DNA from: an uncultured Oscillospiraceae bacterium
GTDB taxonomy: Bacteria; Bacillota; Clostridia; Oscillospirales; Oscillospiraceae
NCBI GenBank assembly: GCA_934589665.1
Contig: CAKTOJ010000030.1
Span: 1-17,419, forward strand
Reading direction: 5' to 3'
Length of the DNA: 17,419 nt
Positions within the stretch are counted from its first letter, which is position 1. Every line of letters begins with the position of its first letter. A program made the position numbers and the translations under genes. Positions 1 to 8,486 of the stretch are shown here, in pieces. Under the pieces are notes generated by a model that did not search any database, was not told the DNA's origin, and saw nothing but the letters and a program-made list of their open reading frames with translations.

Positions 1-821
1 GCCTTGGCGGGAGTCAGACCGACGATCTCGCTCTCGATGACGCGGGTGCCGTAGCGCTCGGCCAGAGCCTTGATCATTTCATAGGTGACGTAGAGCGGGG
101 TATCCTCATAGTTGACCATGTTCATGGAGACCTGCGCGATGCCGCGGTCCTCGAGCATGAAGCCCATGGCCTTGCAGCTGCGGAAGCCGCCGGAGGAGCC
201 GCGGATGACCTTGGCGATCTTCTTGGCGACCTCAACGTCGCTGGTCTCGAGGTTGCAGTTGAACGCGACGAGCGGCATACGGGCGCCGATGGCGGTGATG
301 CCGGCGGTGGGGTGGATCTTGCGCTCGCCGTAGTCGGGAGCCCACTCGGGCTGCAGGAGCTTCTCGGGCATACCCTCGAACTCGCCCTTGCGGCAGGTGG
401 CGAGGTTGCGGCGCTCGGGACGGGTGGCGCTGTCCTCATACAGGAAGGAGGGGACCTTCAGCTCGTCCCAGATGCGCTGGGCGACGCGCTTGGACATCTC
501 GACGGCTTCCTCCACGGTCACGTCCATCTGGGGGACGAAGGGGATGACGTCGGTCGCGCCCATGCGCTTGTGCTCGCCGTGGTGCTTGTTCATGTCGATG
601 CGCTCGGTGGCGACCTTCGTGAGCTGGAAGGCGACCTCCTCGATGGCCTCGGGGGAGCCGATGAGGGTGAAAACGCAGCGGTTGTGGTTGCCGTCGGTCT
701 GGGCGTCGAACAGGGTGCAGCCGGGGACGCTCTGCGCGGTCTTGACGAGCTCGTTATAGGTGGCCTCGTCCTTTTCCTTGGAGCAGCTGAAATTGGGGAT
801 GCATTCGATCAGTCGTGCCAT
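1..821 (-). CDS. ftcD: Glutamate formimidoyltransferase (3' end cut by window)
   Basis: Transfers the formimino group of N-formimino-L-glutamate to tetrahydrofolate, giving glutamate and 5-formimino-THF, the THF branch of histidine degradation in the cytoplasm. The visible 273 residues begin MARLIECIPNFS, the usual start of the family. They contain the HHGEHKRMGATDVIPFVP segment (about residues 80-97), which carries the catalytic histidine region, and then a folate-binding part around DYGERKIHPTAGITAIGAR. Stand-alone bacterial versions are about 300 residues, so only a short C-terminal piece should be missing. The ATG follows GGAGGAAACTTATC, a good ribosome site. The cyclodeaminase half, fused to this domain in animal FTCD, is a separate gene here (5906-6541). 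The gene lies downstream of the lysR-type gene on the same strand but has its own TATAAT promoter. Family identification is firm; the pathway role is inferred from hutU and hutI next door. Confidence 0.93.
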   Translation of the reverse strand, partial: MARLIECIPNFSCSKEKDEATYNELVKTAQSVPGCTLFDAQTDGNHNRCVFTLIGSPEAIEEVAFQLTKVATERIDMNKHHGEHKRMGATDVIPFVPQMDVTVEEAVEMSKRVAQRIWDELKVPSFLYEDSATRPERRNLATCRKGEFEGMPEKLLQPEWAPDYGERKIHPTAGITAIGARMPLVAFNCNLETSDVEVAKKIAKVIRGSSGGFRSCKAMGFMLEDRGIAQVSMNMVNYEDTPLYVTYEMIKALAERYGTRVIESEIVGLTPAK

Positions 822-887
822 GATAAGTTTCCTCCGTTTTTGTCAGGTCAGACAATTTCCAACCTGTATTTTGATGCTTACGCTGTC

Positions 888-916
888 ATTATACCGTGTG
901 CCCGGGCGGGCGTAAA
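888..916 (-). promoter_or_regulatory. Predicted sigma-A promoter of ftcD
   Basis: On the minus strand a perfect TATAAT (888-893) lies 17 bases after TTTACG (911-916), a 4/6 match to TTGACA. Transcription would start near 881, leaving a leader of about 60 bases. The leader contains TTGTC-N6-GACAA (840-855) just before the ribosome site. Confidence 0.65.
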
Positions 917-975
917 CAGGTTTTCTTTCTCTTTTGTTTCGGGGCGCTTAATTTTTTTAAGTAAAGCCGCGCCGG

Positions 976-1851
976 TCAGGATTCCGCGATGAAGCGCTGC
1001 ACGCAGGGCGCGCCCTGCACGTCGTCGCTCCAGACAAGGACAGGGTAGGACTTGGCGGGGATGCCGCGCAGAGGCTTGGCGTAGATGCCGGAGTTCGGGT
1101 GCGTCTCGACGATGGAATGCGGCAGGAAGCTGATGCCGAAGCCCGAGCGCACGAGCTGCATCGCCATGGGCGTATCGTAGCACTGGCAGGGCACGTTCGG
1201 CTCAAAGCCGCTGCGGCGGCACTCCTTCATCAGATAATCGTTGTAGCCCCAGAGATCGTCCGAGCGCAGCAGGCACATCGGCACGCCGCGCAGCCGCTCG
1301 ATGGGCACGGCGTCCAGCTCCGGCGCGGGATCGGTCGCGGCGGTCATGATGAGCTCCAGCGCGTCCTCGCCGAGGATGCGCTCGTGCAGGCTGCCGGACT
1401 CCTGCGTGGAGCGGCGGAGAAAGAGGACGTGCAGCTCGCCGCGGTCCAGGTCGTTCAAAAGGTCCTGCGGGGAACCGAGACGGATGTAGAATTCGACCTT
1501 GGGATAGCGGGCGTGGTACGCCTCCAAATAATGCAGGGCATAGGGCATGGCGGAGTAAATGACGCCGACGTTGATGCGCCCGCCCTCGCCGGCACCGATG
1601 CTGCGGACGTTTTCCTCCACGCGCCGGAGATTGAGAAAAAGCGAGCGGCTCTGGCGGTAGAGGGCTTGCCCGGCCTCGGTGAGCTTCATGCCGCGGCTCT
1701 CGCGGGCGAAAAGCTGCACGCCGAGCTCGGCTTCGAGCTGGGCGATCTGGCGCGAGATGGGCGGCTGGGCAACGTGCAGGGCGCGGGCGGCGGCAGAAAT
1801 GCTGCGCCCCTCCGCGACCGCGCAGAAGTATTCAAGCTGGCGAATGGTCAT
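976..1851 (-). CDS. LysR-type transcriptional regulator, probable hut regulator
   Basis: A 291-residue LysR-type DNA-binding regulator of normal family length. Residues 1-60 form the winged helix-turn-helix: it opens MTIRQLEYFCAVAE, and SISAAARALHVAQPPISRQI is the recognition segment, followed by LEAELGVQLFAR. Residues 90-291 form the periplasmic-binding-protein-like effector domain (GRINVGVIYSAMPYALHYL onward). The ATG is preceded by AGGAGG at 9 bases. It is transcribed divergently from hutU across a 180-base gap holding a perfect LysR-type box, so it most likely activates hutU and controls its own gene. The inducer cannot be read from sequence; urocanate, histidine or formiminoglutamate are guesses. 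Bacterial hut genes are more often controlled by HutC (GntR family) or by the antiterminator HutP, so a LysR regulator here would be a different solution. Confidence 0.93.
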   Translation of the reverse strand: MTIRQLEYFCAVAEGRSISAAARALHVAQPPISRQIAQLEAELGVQLFARESRGMKLTEAGQALYRQSRSLFLNLRRVEENVRSIGAGEGGRINVGVIYSAMPYALHYLEAYHARYPKVEFYIRLGSPQDLLNDLDRGELHVLFLRRSTQESGSLHERILGEDALELIMTAATDPAPELDAVPIERLRGVPMCLLRSDDLWGYNDYLMKECRRSGFEPNVPCQCYDTPMAMQLVRSGFGISFLPHSIVETHPNSGIYAKPLRGIPAKSYPVLVWSDDVQGAPCVQRFIAES

Positions 1852-1874
1852 GGAAATGCGCCTCCTGACAAGCT

Positions 1875-1911
1875 ATACTAAAAAAGTATGATAACAATAC
1901 AATAGAAGTTC
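1875..1911. promoter_or_regulatory. LysR-type operator: perfect box plus degenerate second box
   Basis: ATAC-N7-GTAT lies at 1875-1889. It is a perfect dyad (ATACT-AAAAA-AGTAT) and contains the T-N11-A signature of LysR-type sites. A second ATAC begins at 1897 and pairs with the imperfect GTTC at 1908-1911, with the same N7 spacing. The two centres, 1882 and 1904, are 22 bases (two helical turns) apart. Relative to the predicted hutU start near 1947 they lie at about -65 and -43, the classical recognition and activation positions of LysR-type activators. Confidence 0.7.
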
Positions 1912-1940
1912 TTTTCATTATAGCAGGTTCTTGCTATAAT
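1912..1940 (+). promoter_or_regulatory. Predicted sigma-A promoter of hutU
   Basis: TTTTCA (1912-1917, a 4/6 match to TTGACA), a 17-base spacer and a perfect TATAAT (1935-1940). The start would be near 1947, giving a leader of about 85 AT-rich bases. The -35 box directly abuts the second LysR-type half site, as expected for an activator-dependent promoter. Confidence 0.65.
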
Positions 1941-1941
1941 G
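1916..1941. repeat. Perfect 26-base dyad overlapping both divergent promoters
   Basis: Arms CATTATAGCA (1916-1925) and TGCTATAATG (1932-1941) are exact reverse complements around the spacer GGTTCT. Each arm contains TATAAT when read on its own outward strand. Both predicted transcripts begin outside the dyad (about 1947 on plus, about 1910 on minus), so it should act as DNA, for example as an operator, rather than as an RNA hairpin. Confidence 0.75.
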
Positions 1942-1944
1942 CAA
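1917..1944 (-). promoter_or_regulatory. Possible promoter of the lysR-type gene
   Basis: Reading the minus strand, TATAAT occupies 1917-1922 and a weak TTGCAT -35 lies at 1939-1944 (16-base spacer, 3/6 match). Transcription would start near 1910 and run through both LysR-type boxes, which fits negative autoregulation. The -35 is poor, so this call is tentative. Confidence 0.4.
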
Positions 1945-2031
1945 GATGTAAAGCAAATTGCACAAGATTCTTTTGAGATAAAACCGAAAATTGAGAGAAA
2001 TCGAAAAATTTTAGAAAGTGAGGAACACCCC

Positions 2032-4056
<2,025 letters not shown>

Positions 4057-4064
4057 AATAAATC

Positions 4065-4094
4065 AAAAAGGGGCATAGCAATATGCCCCTTTTT
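4065..4094 (+). terminator. Intrinsic terminator-like hairpin between hutU and hutI
   Basis: A 13-base perfect stem (AAAAAGGGGCATA with TATGCCCCTTTTT) and a GCAA tetraloop end in five T. It starts 8 bases after the hutU stop. hutI begins only about 60 bases further on and has no convincing promoter of its own, so partial readthrough is likely. Confidence 0.8.
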
Positions 4095-4154
4095 GTGTTA
4101 TTATCGGAGAAGAGAACCGATTCCGCCCTTTTCAGCAACAGGAAGGACAGTAAT

Positions 4155-5381
4155 ATGAAGAAAATGCTTGTAAAAAATATCGGTCTGCTTGCAACGCCCG
4201 AGGGCAAAAGCGCCCATCGCGGCGAAGAGCAGGGAAAGATCAGATTCCTCAAGGACGCATGGGTGCTTATCGAGGACGATGTGATCGCTTCTGTCGGCAC
4301 CGGTGCGGCTCCCGCCTGCGAGGGCGCGGAGATCGTCGATGCCGAAGGAAAGCTTGTCACGCCCGGCCTTGTGGACGCGCACACGCATCTGATTTTCGGC
4401 GGCTGGCGTCAGAATGAACTGGGCATGAAGCTCCACGGCAAGACCTACCTTGAGATCCAGAATGCCGGCGGCGGCATTCAGTCCACCACCAACGCCACCC
4501 GCAAGGCGAGCGAGCAGGAGCTGGCTGCCAAGGCTGCCAAGGCGCTTGATGAAATGATGCACTTCGGTACGACCACCTGCGAGGCCAAGAGCGGCTACGG
4601 TCTTGCGACCGAGCACGAGCTCAAGGCGCTGGAGGTCATCCGCGACCTCAACGAGCATCACCGCATGGATCTGGTAGCGACCTTTATGGGTGCGCACCTC
4701 GTTCCCGCCGAGTATAAGGCGAACCGCGCGGAGTATATCCGCCTGGTGTGCGAGGAGATGATGCCGAAGGTTAAGGAGCAGGGCATCGCAAAGTTCTGTG
4801 ATGTGTTCTGCGAGGCGGATACCTTTACGGTCGAGGAGTCCCGGCAGGTGCTCGAGGCCGGCCTCAAATACGGCCTGCGTCCGAAGATCCACGCGGATGA
4901 GATCGAGGCCATCGGCGGCAGTCAGCTCGCTGGTGAGCTCGGTGCGATCTCGGCGGAGCACCTGATCGTCTGCCCGCCGGAGGGCATTGCTGCCATGGCG
5001 AAGGGCGGCGTGATCGCCTGCCTTCTGCCCGCGACAAGCTTCAACCTCGGCGCGGTGTTCGCGCCCGCGCGTGACATGGTCAGCGCCGGCGTGCCGGTTG
5101 CTATGGCGACAGATTTCAACCCCGGCTCCTGCCCGTGCCTGAACATGCAGTTCGTCATCAACCTCGGCTGCCTGAAGTATAAGCTTACGCCCGAGGAGGT
5201 GCTTACTGCCGTGACGCTCAACGGTGCGGCGGCCATCGACATGGCTGATACCGTCGGCTCCGTCGAGGCAGGCAAGCTGGGCGACCTTGTGATTTGGGAC
5301 GCCCCCGATCTGGACTACATCTGCTACCGCTTCGGCAGCAATCTGGCCAAGACCGTCATCAAGCGCGGCGAGCGCGTGTAA
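4155..5381 (+). CDS. hutI: Imidazolonepropionase
   Basis: Hydrolyses 4-imidazolone-5-propanoate to N-formimino-L-glutamate, the third step of histidine degradation. The 408-residue product is a metal-dependent amidohydrolase of normal length. The HxH metal motif is VDAHTH (residues 73-78). KSGYGL (145-150) is typical of HutI. A further metal-ligand histidine region is KIHADEIE (244-251), and the late metal aspartate is in MATDFNPGSCP (318-328). The ATG at 4155 follows AGGAAGGACAGTAAT. An upstream in-frame ATG at 4083 lies inside the terminator stem and is unlikely. The product is the substrate of FtcD (1-821). An Lrp/AsnC-type regulator follows after 21 bases and is probably cotranscribed. 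Confidence 0.95.
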   Translation: MKKMLVKNIGLLATPEGKSAHRGEEQGKIRFLKDAWVLIEDDVIASVGTGAAPACEGAEIVDAEGKLVTPGLVDAHTHLIFGGWRQNELGMKLHGKTYLEIQNAGGGIQSTTNATRKASEQELAAKAAKALDEMMHFGTTTCEAKSGYGLATEHELKALEVIRDLNEHHRMDLVATFMGAHLVPAEYKANRAEYIRLVCEEMMPKVKEQGIAKFCDVFCEADTFTVEESRQVLEAGLKYGLRPKIHADEIEAIGGSQLAGELGAISAEHLIVCPPEGIAAMAKGGVIACLLPATSFNLGAVFAPARDMVSAGVPVAMATDFNPGSCPCLNMQFVINLGCLKYKLTPEEVLTAVTLNGAAAIDMADTVGSVEAGKLGDLVIWDAPDLDYICYRFGSNLAKTVIKRGERV

Positions 5382-5402
5382 GGCATAAGGGGAGAGGAGA
5401 GC

Positions 5403-5840
5403 ATGATGGATCGGACAGATTACCAGATCTTAAATATTTTACAGTCTGACAGCCGCTGTACGCTGCGCTGCATCGGCGATCAGGTCGGCCTGACGCCGCC
5501 GGCGGTTTCCGAGCGCATCCGCCGCATGGAGGAAAACGGCGTGATCCGCAGCTACCGGATCGATGTCGACCGCACGCGGCTCGACTGCAACATTACGGGG
5601 TTCATTTCCGTGGCGCTGGAACCGGAAAAGTACAACGCTTTCTGTGACTTCTGCGTACAGAGCCCCGCCATCATCAGCCACCATCATGTGATCGGTGTTT
5701 TTAACGCCCTGCTCCAGTTTGCCGTCAGTGACACAAAAGAGCTGGACTCGCTGCTGGCTGAGATCAAGACCTACGGCGATTCCCGCACCTCGGTGGAGCT
5801 TAAAACGCTCTTTGACATCAAAGAGATCCCGCTGCCCTGA
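5403..5840 (+). CDS. Lrp/AsnC family transcriptional regulator
   Basis: A 145-residue feast/famine regulator. An N-terminal winged helix (about residues 5-60: TDYQILNILQSDSR, then GDQVGLTPPAVSERIRRMEE as the helix-turn-helix) is joined to a C-terminal RAM ligand-binding domain (residues 63-145, GFISVALEPEKYNAFCDFC onward). Two adjacent ATG codons (5403, 5406) follow GGGGAGAGGAG, and either could be used. The gene trails hutI by 21 bases, so it is probably part of the hut transcript. Proteins of this family sense amino acids or their breakdown products. Control of the hut genes or of the nearby glycine and C1 genes is plausible but not shown by the sequence. I cannot assign a ligand. Confidence 0.9.
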   Translation: MMDRTDYQILNILQSDSRCTLRCIGDQVGLTPPAVSERIRRMEENGVIRSYRIDVDRTRLDCNITGFISVALEPEKYNAFCDFCVQSPAIISHHHVIGVFNALLQFAVSDTKELDSLLAEIKTYGDSRTSVELKTLFDIKEIPLP

Positions 5841-5860
5841 GACAAACAGCTTGCAAAATA

Positions 5861-5898
5861 AAAAAGCTCCGTTTCCCAATCGGGAAACGGAGCTTTTT
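5861..5898. terminator. Bidirectional intrinsic terminator
   Basis: A perfect 17-base stem (5861-5877 with 5882-5898, core GCTCCGTTTCCC) around an AATC loop. It is flanked by A and T runs so that it works on both strands. It separates the convergent Lrp/AsnC gene and fchA and should end both transcripts. Confidence 0.92.
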
Positions 5899-5905
5899 GC
5901 TGCGC

Positions 5906-6541
5906 TTATTTCTTTTCGATAACCTTGAGAACCTTTTCGTAGCTCTCCTCGGCGAGTGGAATGGCGTGGGCCAGCATGGCCTCGCCCTTTTTGCAGCACT
6001 CATTCGCATATTCCTTGTCCTTGAGGGAGGAGAGGTTGATAAGGACATTCAGCCACGCGCTCTGCATCGCAGTCTTAAGCGTCAGGGCGGCGATGCCGAG
6101 GTCGCTGACCACGTTCGGGTTGGTCGTGCCGACGAGGCCGGTGAGCAGGTCGATGGATTCTGAGCAGATTTCCATCATCGTCAGCGGGACTTCGGTACAA
6201 TTGCGGAAGCTGGCCTGCACCGCGCCGCGGCGGATCGCCTTTTCGGCGTCATTCGATTTCGGCATGGCGAGGGAGTAGATGAGCACATCGAACACCTCGC
6301 TGTCGCGGTTCATCACGTCTACAAAGCGCTCCTTGAGTTCGTTGCCCTTGGCGATGGCGTCCAAAATCCGGGCGCGATCCTCCGCAAACTCGGGCTTTGA
6401 GAGTGTCAGACCGTTGACCATCATCGTCAGCGCAACGCCGATGCCGCCGGCCAGACCGGCGACTGCACCGCCGCCGGGAGCGGGAGCATCCGAGCCAACA
6501 GCATTGATGAGTTCCGTGACCTTCATATCCGCAATTTTCAT
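5906..6541 (-). CDS. fchA: Formimidoyl-THF cyclodeaminase / methenyl-THF cyclohydrolase family
   Basis: Converts 5-formimino-THF to 5,10-methenyl-THF with release of ammonia. Some members of this family instead, or also, hydrolyse methenyl-THF to formyl-THF. The 211-residue product equals the C-terminal domain of animal FTCD and carries the family's folate-binding signature SDAPAPGGGAVAGLAG (residues 17-32). The remainder is a helical bundle (FRNCTEVPLTMMEI, SDLGIAALTLKTAMQSAWLNV). AAGGAG precedes the ATG. It follows fhs by 34 bases on the same strand and is surely cotranscribed with it. Together with ftcD (1-821) it completes the THF route for formiminoglutamate. With no folD in the window, it could also supply the cyclohydrolase step; this is inference. 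Confidence 0.92.
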   Translation of the reverse strand: MKIADMKVTELINAVGSDAPAPGGGAVAGLAGGIGVALTMMVNGLTLSKPEFAEDRARILDAIAKGNELKERFVDVMNRDSEVFDVLIYSLAMPKSNDAEKAIRRGAVQASFRNCTEVPLTMMEICSESIDLLTGLVGTTNPNVVSDLGIAALTLKTAMQSAWLNVLINLSSLKDKEYANECCKKGEAMLAHAIPLAEESYEKVLKVIEKK

Positions 6542-6575
6542 GAAAAGATTCTCCTTGGGGGGTAAGATTTTATAA

Positions 6576-8237
6576 TTAGAACAGGCCGGTGATTCTGCCG
6601 TTCTCGTCCACGTCGATCTTCTCAGCGGAGGGAACCTTGGGGAGGCCCGGCATGGTCATGATGTCGCCGGTCTTGGCAACCAGGAAGCCGGCGCCGGCAT
6701 CGACCTTGATGTCGCGTACAGTGATCTTGAAGCTGCGGGGCGCACCCAGCTTGGCCGCGTCGTCAGAGAAGGAGAACTGCGTCTTGGCCATGCAGATGGG
6801 CAGATTGTCAAAACCGAGCTCGGTGAGCTGCTTGATCTGCTTCTTGGCGCTTGCGGCGATGGTCACGCCGTCGGCGCGGTAAACCTTGGTGGCGATCGCG
6901 TTGAGCTTGGCCTCGATGCTCTCGTTGACGTCGTAGACATACTGGAAGTGATCGGGCTCATCGCACAGGCGCACGACCTCCTCGGCCAGAGCCATGCCGC
7001 CCTCGCCGCCCTTGGCCCAGACTTCGCTCAGGCAGACGTTGACGCCCAGCTCACGGCACTTGCTTTCGACAAGCGCCAGCTCGGCGGCGGTGTCGGTCGG
7101 GAAGGCGTTGATGGCGACCACGCAGGGCAGGCCATAGACGTTCTTGACATTGTCGACGTGCTGGAGCAGGTTCGGCATGCCCTTTTCCAGAGCCTCAAGG
7201 TTTTCGCTGTTGAGCTCGGTCTTGGGAACGCCGCCGTGATACTTGAGCGCGCGGACCGTTGCCACGATAACAACGGCATTCGGATGGAAGCCGGCGGCGC
7301 GGCACTTAATGTCGAGGAACTTCTCCGCGCCGAGGTCCGCGGCGAAGCCCGCCTCGGTAACGGTGTAATCGCACAGGCGCATGGCTGTCTCGGTCGCCAT
7401 GAGGGAGTTGCAGCCGTGGGCGATGTTGGCGAACGGGCCGCCGTGGATGAACGCGGGCGTACCCTCAAGCGTCTGGACCATGTTGGGCTTGATCGCGTCC
7501 TTGAGCAGCGCGGCCATCGCGCCCTCGGCCTTGATGTCATGCGCGGTGACGGGCTTGTCGTCATAGGTGTAGGCAATGACCATCTTAGCCAGACGCTCCT
7601 TGAGGTCAGTGAGGCCGGAGGACAGGCACAGAACGGCCATGATCTCGCTGGCGACGGTGATCTCAAAGCCATCCTCGCGGGGTACGCCGCTGGCCTTGCC
7701 GCCGAGACCGTCGATAATATGACGCAGCTGGCGGTCGTTCATGTCAACCGCGCGCTTCCAGACGATCTTGCGGGGATCGATGTTCAGGGCGTTGCCCTGC
7801 TGAATGTGGTTGTCGAGCAGAGCGGCGAGCAGGTTGTTCGCTGCGCCGATGGCGTGGAAGTCGCCGGTGAAGTGGAGGTTGATGTCCTCCATGGGGACGA
7901 CCTGCGCATAGCCGCCGCCAGCCGCGCCGCCCTTGACGCCGAACACGGGGCCGAGGGAGGGCTCACGCAGGCAGACCATGGCCTTTTTGCCGATCCGGTT
8001 CAGGCCGTCGGCAAGACCGACAGAGGTCGTGGTCTTGCCCTCGCCGGCGGGCGTGGGGCTGATGGCGGTGACGAGGATCAGCTTCGCCTTGCGGGGAAGC
8101 TTGCGGATCTCGGAGAGGTCGAGCTTGGCTTTGTACTTGCCGTAAAGCTCAAGGTGCTTTTCGTCGATGCCGGCGGCAGCGGCGATCTCGGTGATGGGCT
8201 TCATTTCGTGCGCCTGGGCGATCTCAATATCAGTCAT
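6576..8237 (-). CDS. fhs: Formate--tetrahydrofolate ligase
   Basis: Interconverts formate + ATP + THF and 10-formyl-THF + ADP + phosphate. The 553 residues match the usual length of about 556. The P-loop [10 protein letters not shown] lies at residues 61-70, followed by the strongly conserved [20 protein letters not shown] (93-112) and the [12 protein letters not shown] block. AGGAGG stands before the ATG, and a good promoter lies at 8296-8324. It is the first gene of an fhs-fchA pair. In an amino-acid fermenter the reverse direction is attractive: formyl-THF derived from histidine or glycine would yield formate and ATP by substrate-level phosphorylation. The direction is inferred from the neighbours; the protein sequence does not reveal it. 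Confidence 0.97.
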   Translation of the reverse strand: MTDIEIAQAHEMKPITEIAAAAGIDEKHLELYGKYKAKLDLSEIRKLPRKAKLILVTAISPTPAGEGKTTTSVGLADGLNRIGKKAMVCLREPSLGPVFGVKGGAAGGGYAQVVPMEDINLHFTGDFHAIGAANNLLAALLDNHIQQGNALNIDPRKIVWKRAVDMNDRQLRHIIDGLGGKASGVPREDGFEITVASEIMAVLCLSSGLTDLKERLAKMVIAYTYDDKPVTAHDIKAEGAMAALLKDAIKPNMVQTLEGTPAFIHGGPFANIAHGCNSLMATETAMRLCDYTVTEAGFAADLGAEKFLDIKCRAAGFHPNAVVIVATVRALKYHGGVPKTELNSENLEALEKGMPNLLQHVDNVKNVYGLPCVVAINAFPTDTAAELALVESKCRELGVNVCLSEVWAKGGEGGMALAEEVVRLCDEPDHFQYVYDVNESIEAKLNAIATKVYRADGVTIAASAKKQIKQLTELGFDNLPICMAKTQFSFSDDAAKLGAPRSFKITVRDIKVDAGAGFLVAKTGDIMTMPGLPKVPSAEKIDVDENGRITGLF

Positions 8238-8265
8238 GTGAAATTACCTCCTGAAAAAGTATGTG

Positions 8266-8359
8266 GAAAGTGTCATGCTTTGATGTTCTGTGCATATTGT
8301 ACCTGAATGGCGAAAAAAGGTAAATCACTTTCGTGCATCTTTTCCGATTCTGCACTTTC
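8266..8359. repeat. Three copies of a GAAAGTG heptamer around the fhs promoter
   Basis: CACTTTC occurs at 8326-8332 and 8353-8359 (GAAAGTG on the fhs strand, at about -40 and -67 from the predicted start). The inverse GAAAGTG is at 8266-8272 in the leader. This could be a regulator site, but the motif is short. The rest of 8360-8486 shows no gene, terminator or promoter I can support. Confidence 0.3.
8296..8324 (-). promoter_or_regulatory. Predicted sigma-A promoter of fhs-fchA
   Basis: On the minus strand TTTACC (8319-8324, 4/6 match), a 17-base spacer and TACAAT (8296-8301, 5/6 match). Transcription would start near 8289, leaving a leader of about 52 bases that ends in TCAGGAGGTAA before the fhs ATG. 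Confidence 0.65.
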
Positions 8360-8486
8360 TTTTTTTAGCCATACAAAAGTGAGGCCTTAACAACGCGGAG
8401 AATGCGGCAGTTTCAACAAAATCAGACGGCAATTACTCCGGATGATGGGAAAGGAGAAGACGTGCGCCTGAAGAAAATTAACCGGA

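Noticed and set aside
941..975. Possible terminator after the lysR-type gene
   Set aside because: An AT-only dyad CTTAA-N5-TTAAG flanked by GGCG/CGCC is weak and has no T run at the right place, so I cannot support it.
312..992. 226-codon plus-strand reading frame opposite ftcD
   Set aside because: Antisense to the conserved ftcD reading frame and running across its promoter; no family recognised.
1939..2031. In-frame N-terminal extension of HutU from an ATG at 1939
   Set aside because: The ATG lies within the predicted -10 box, before the transcript start, with no ribosome site; the ATG at 2032 has one.
6948..8306. 452-codon plus-strand reading frame opposite fhs
   Set aside because: Antisense to a complete fhs with no domain and no start signal.
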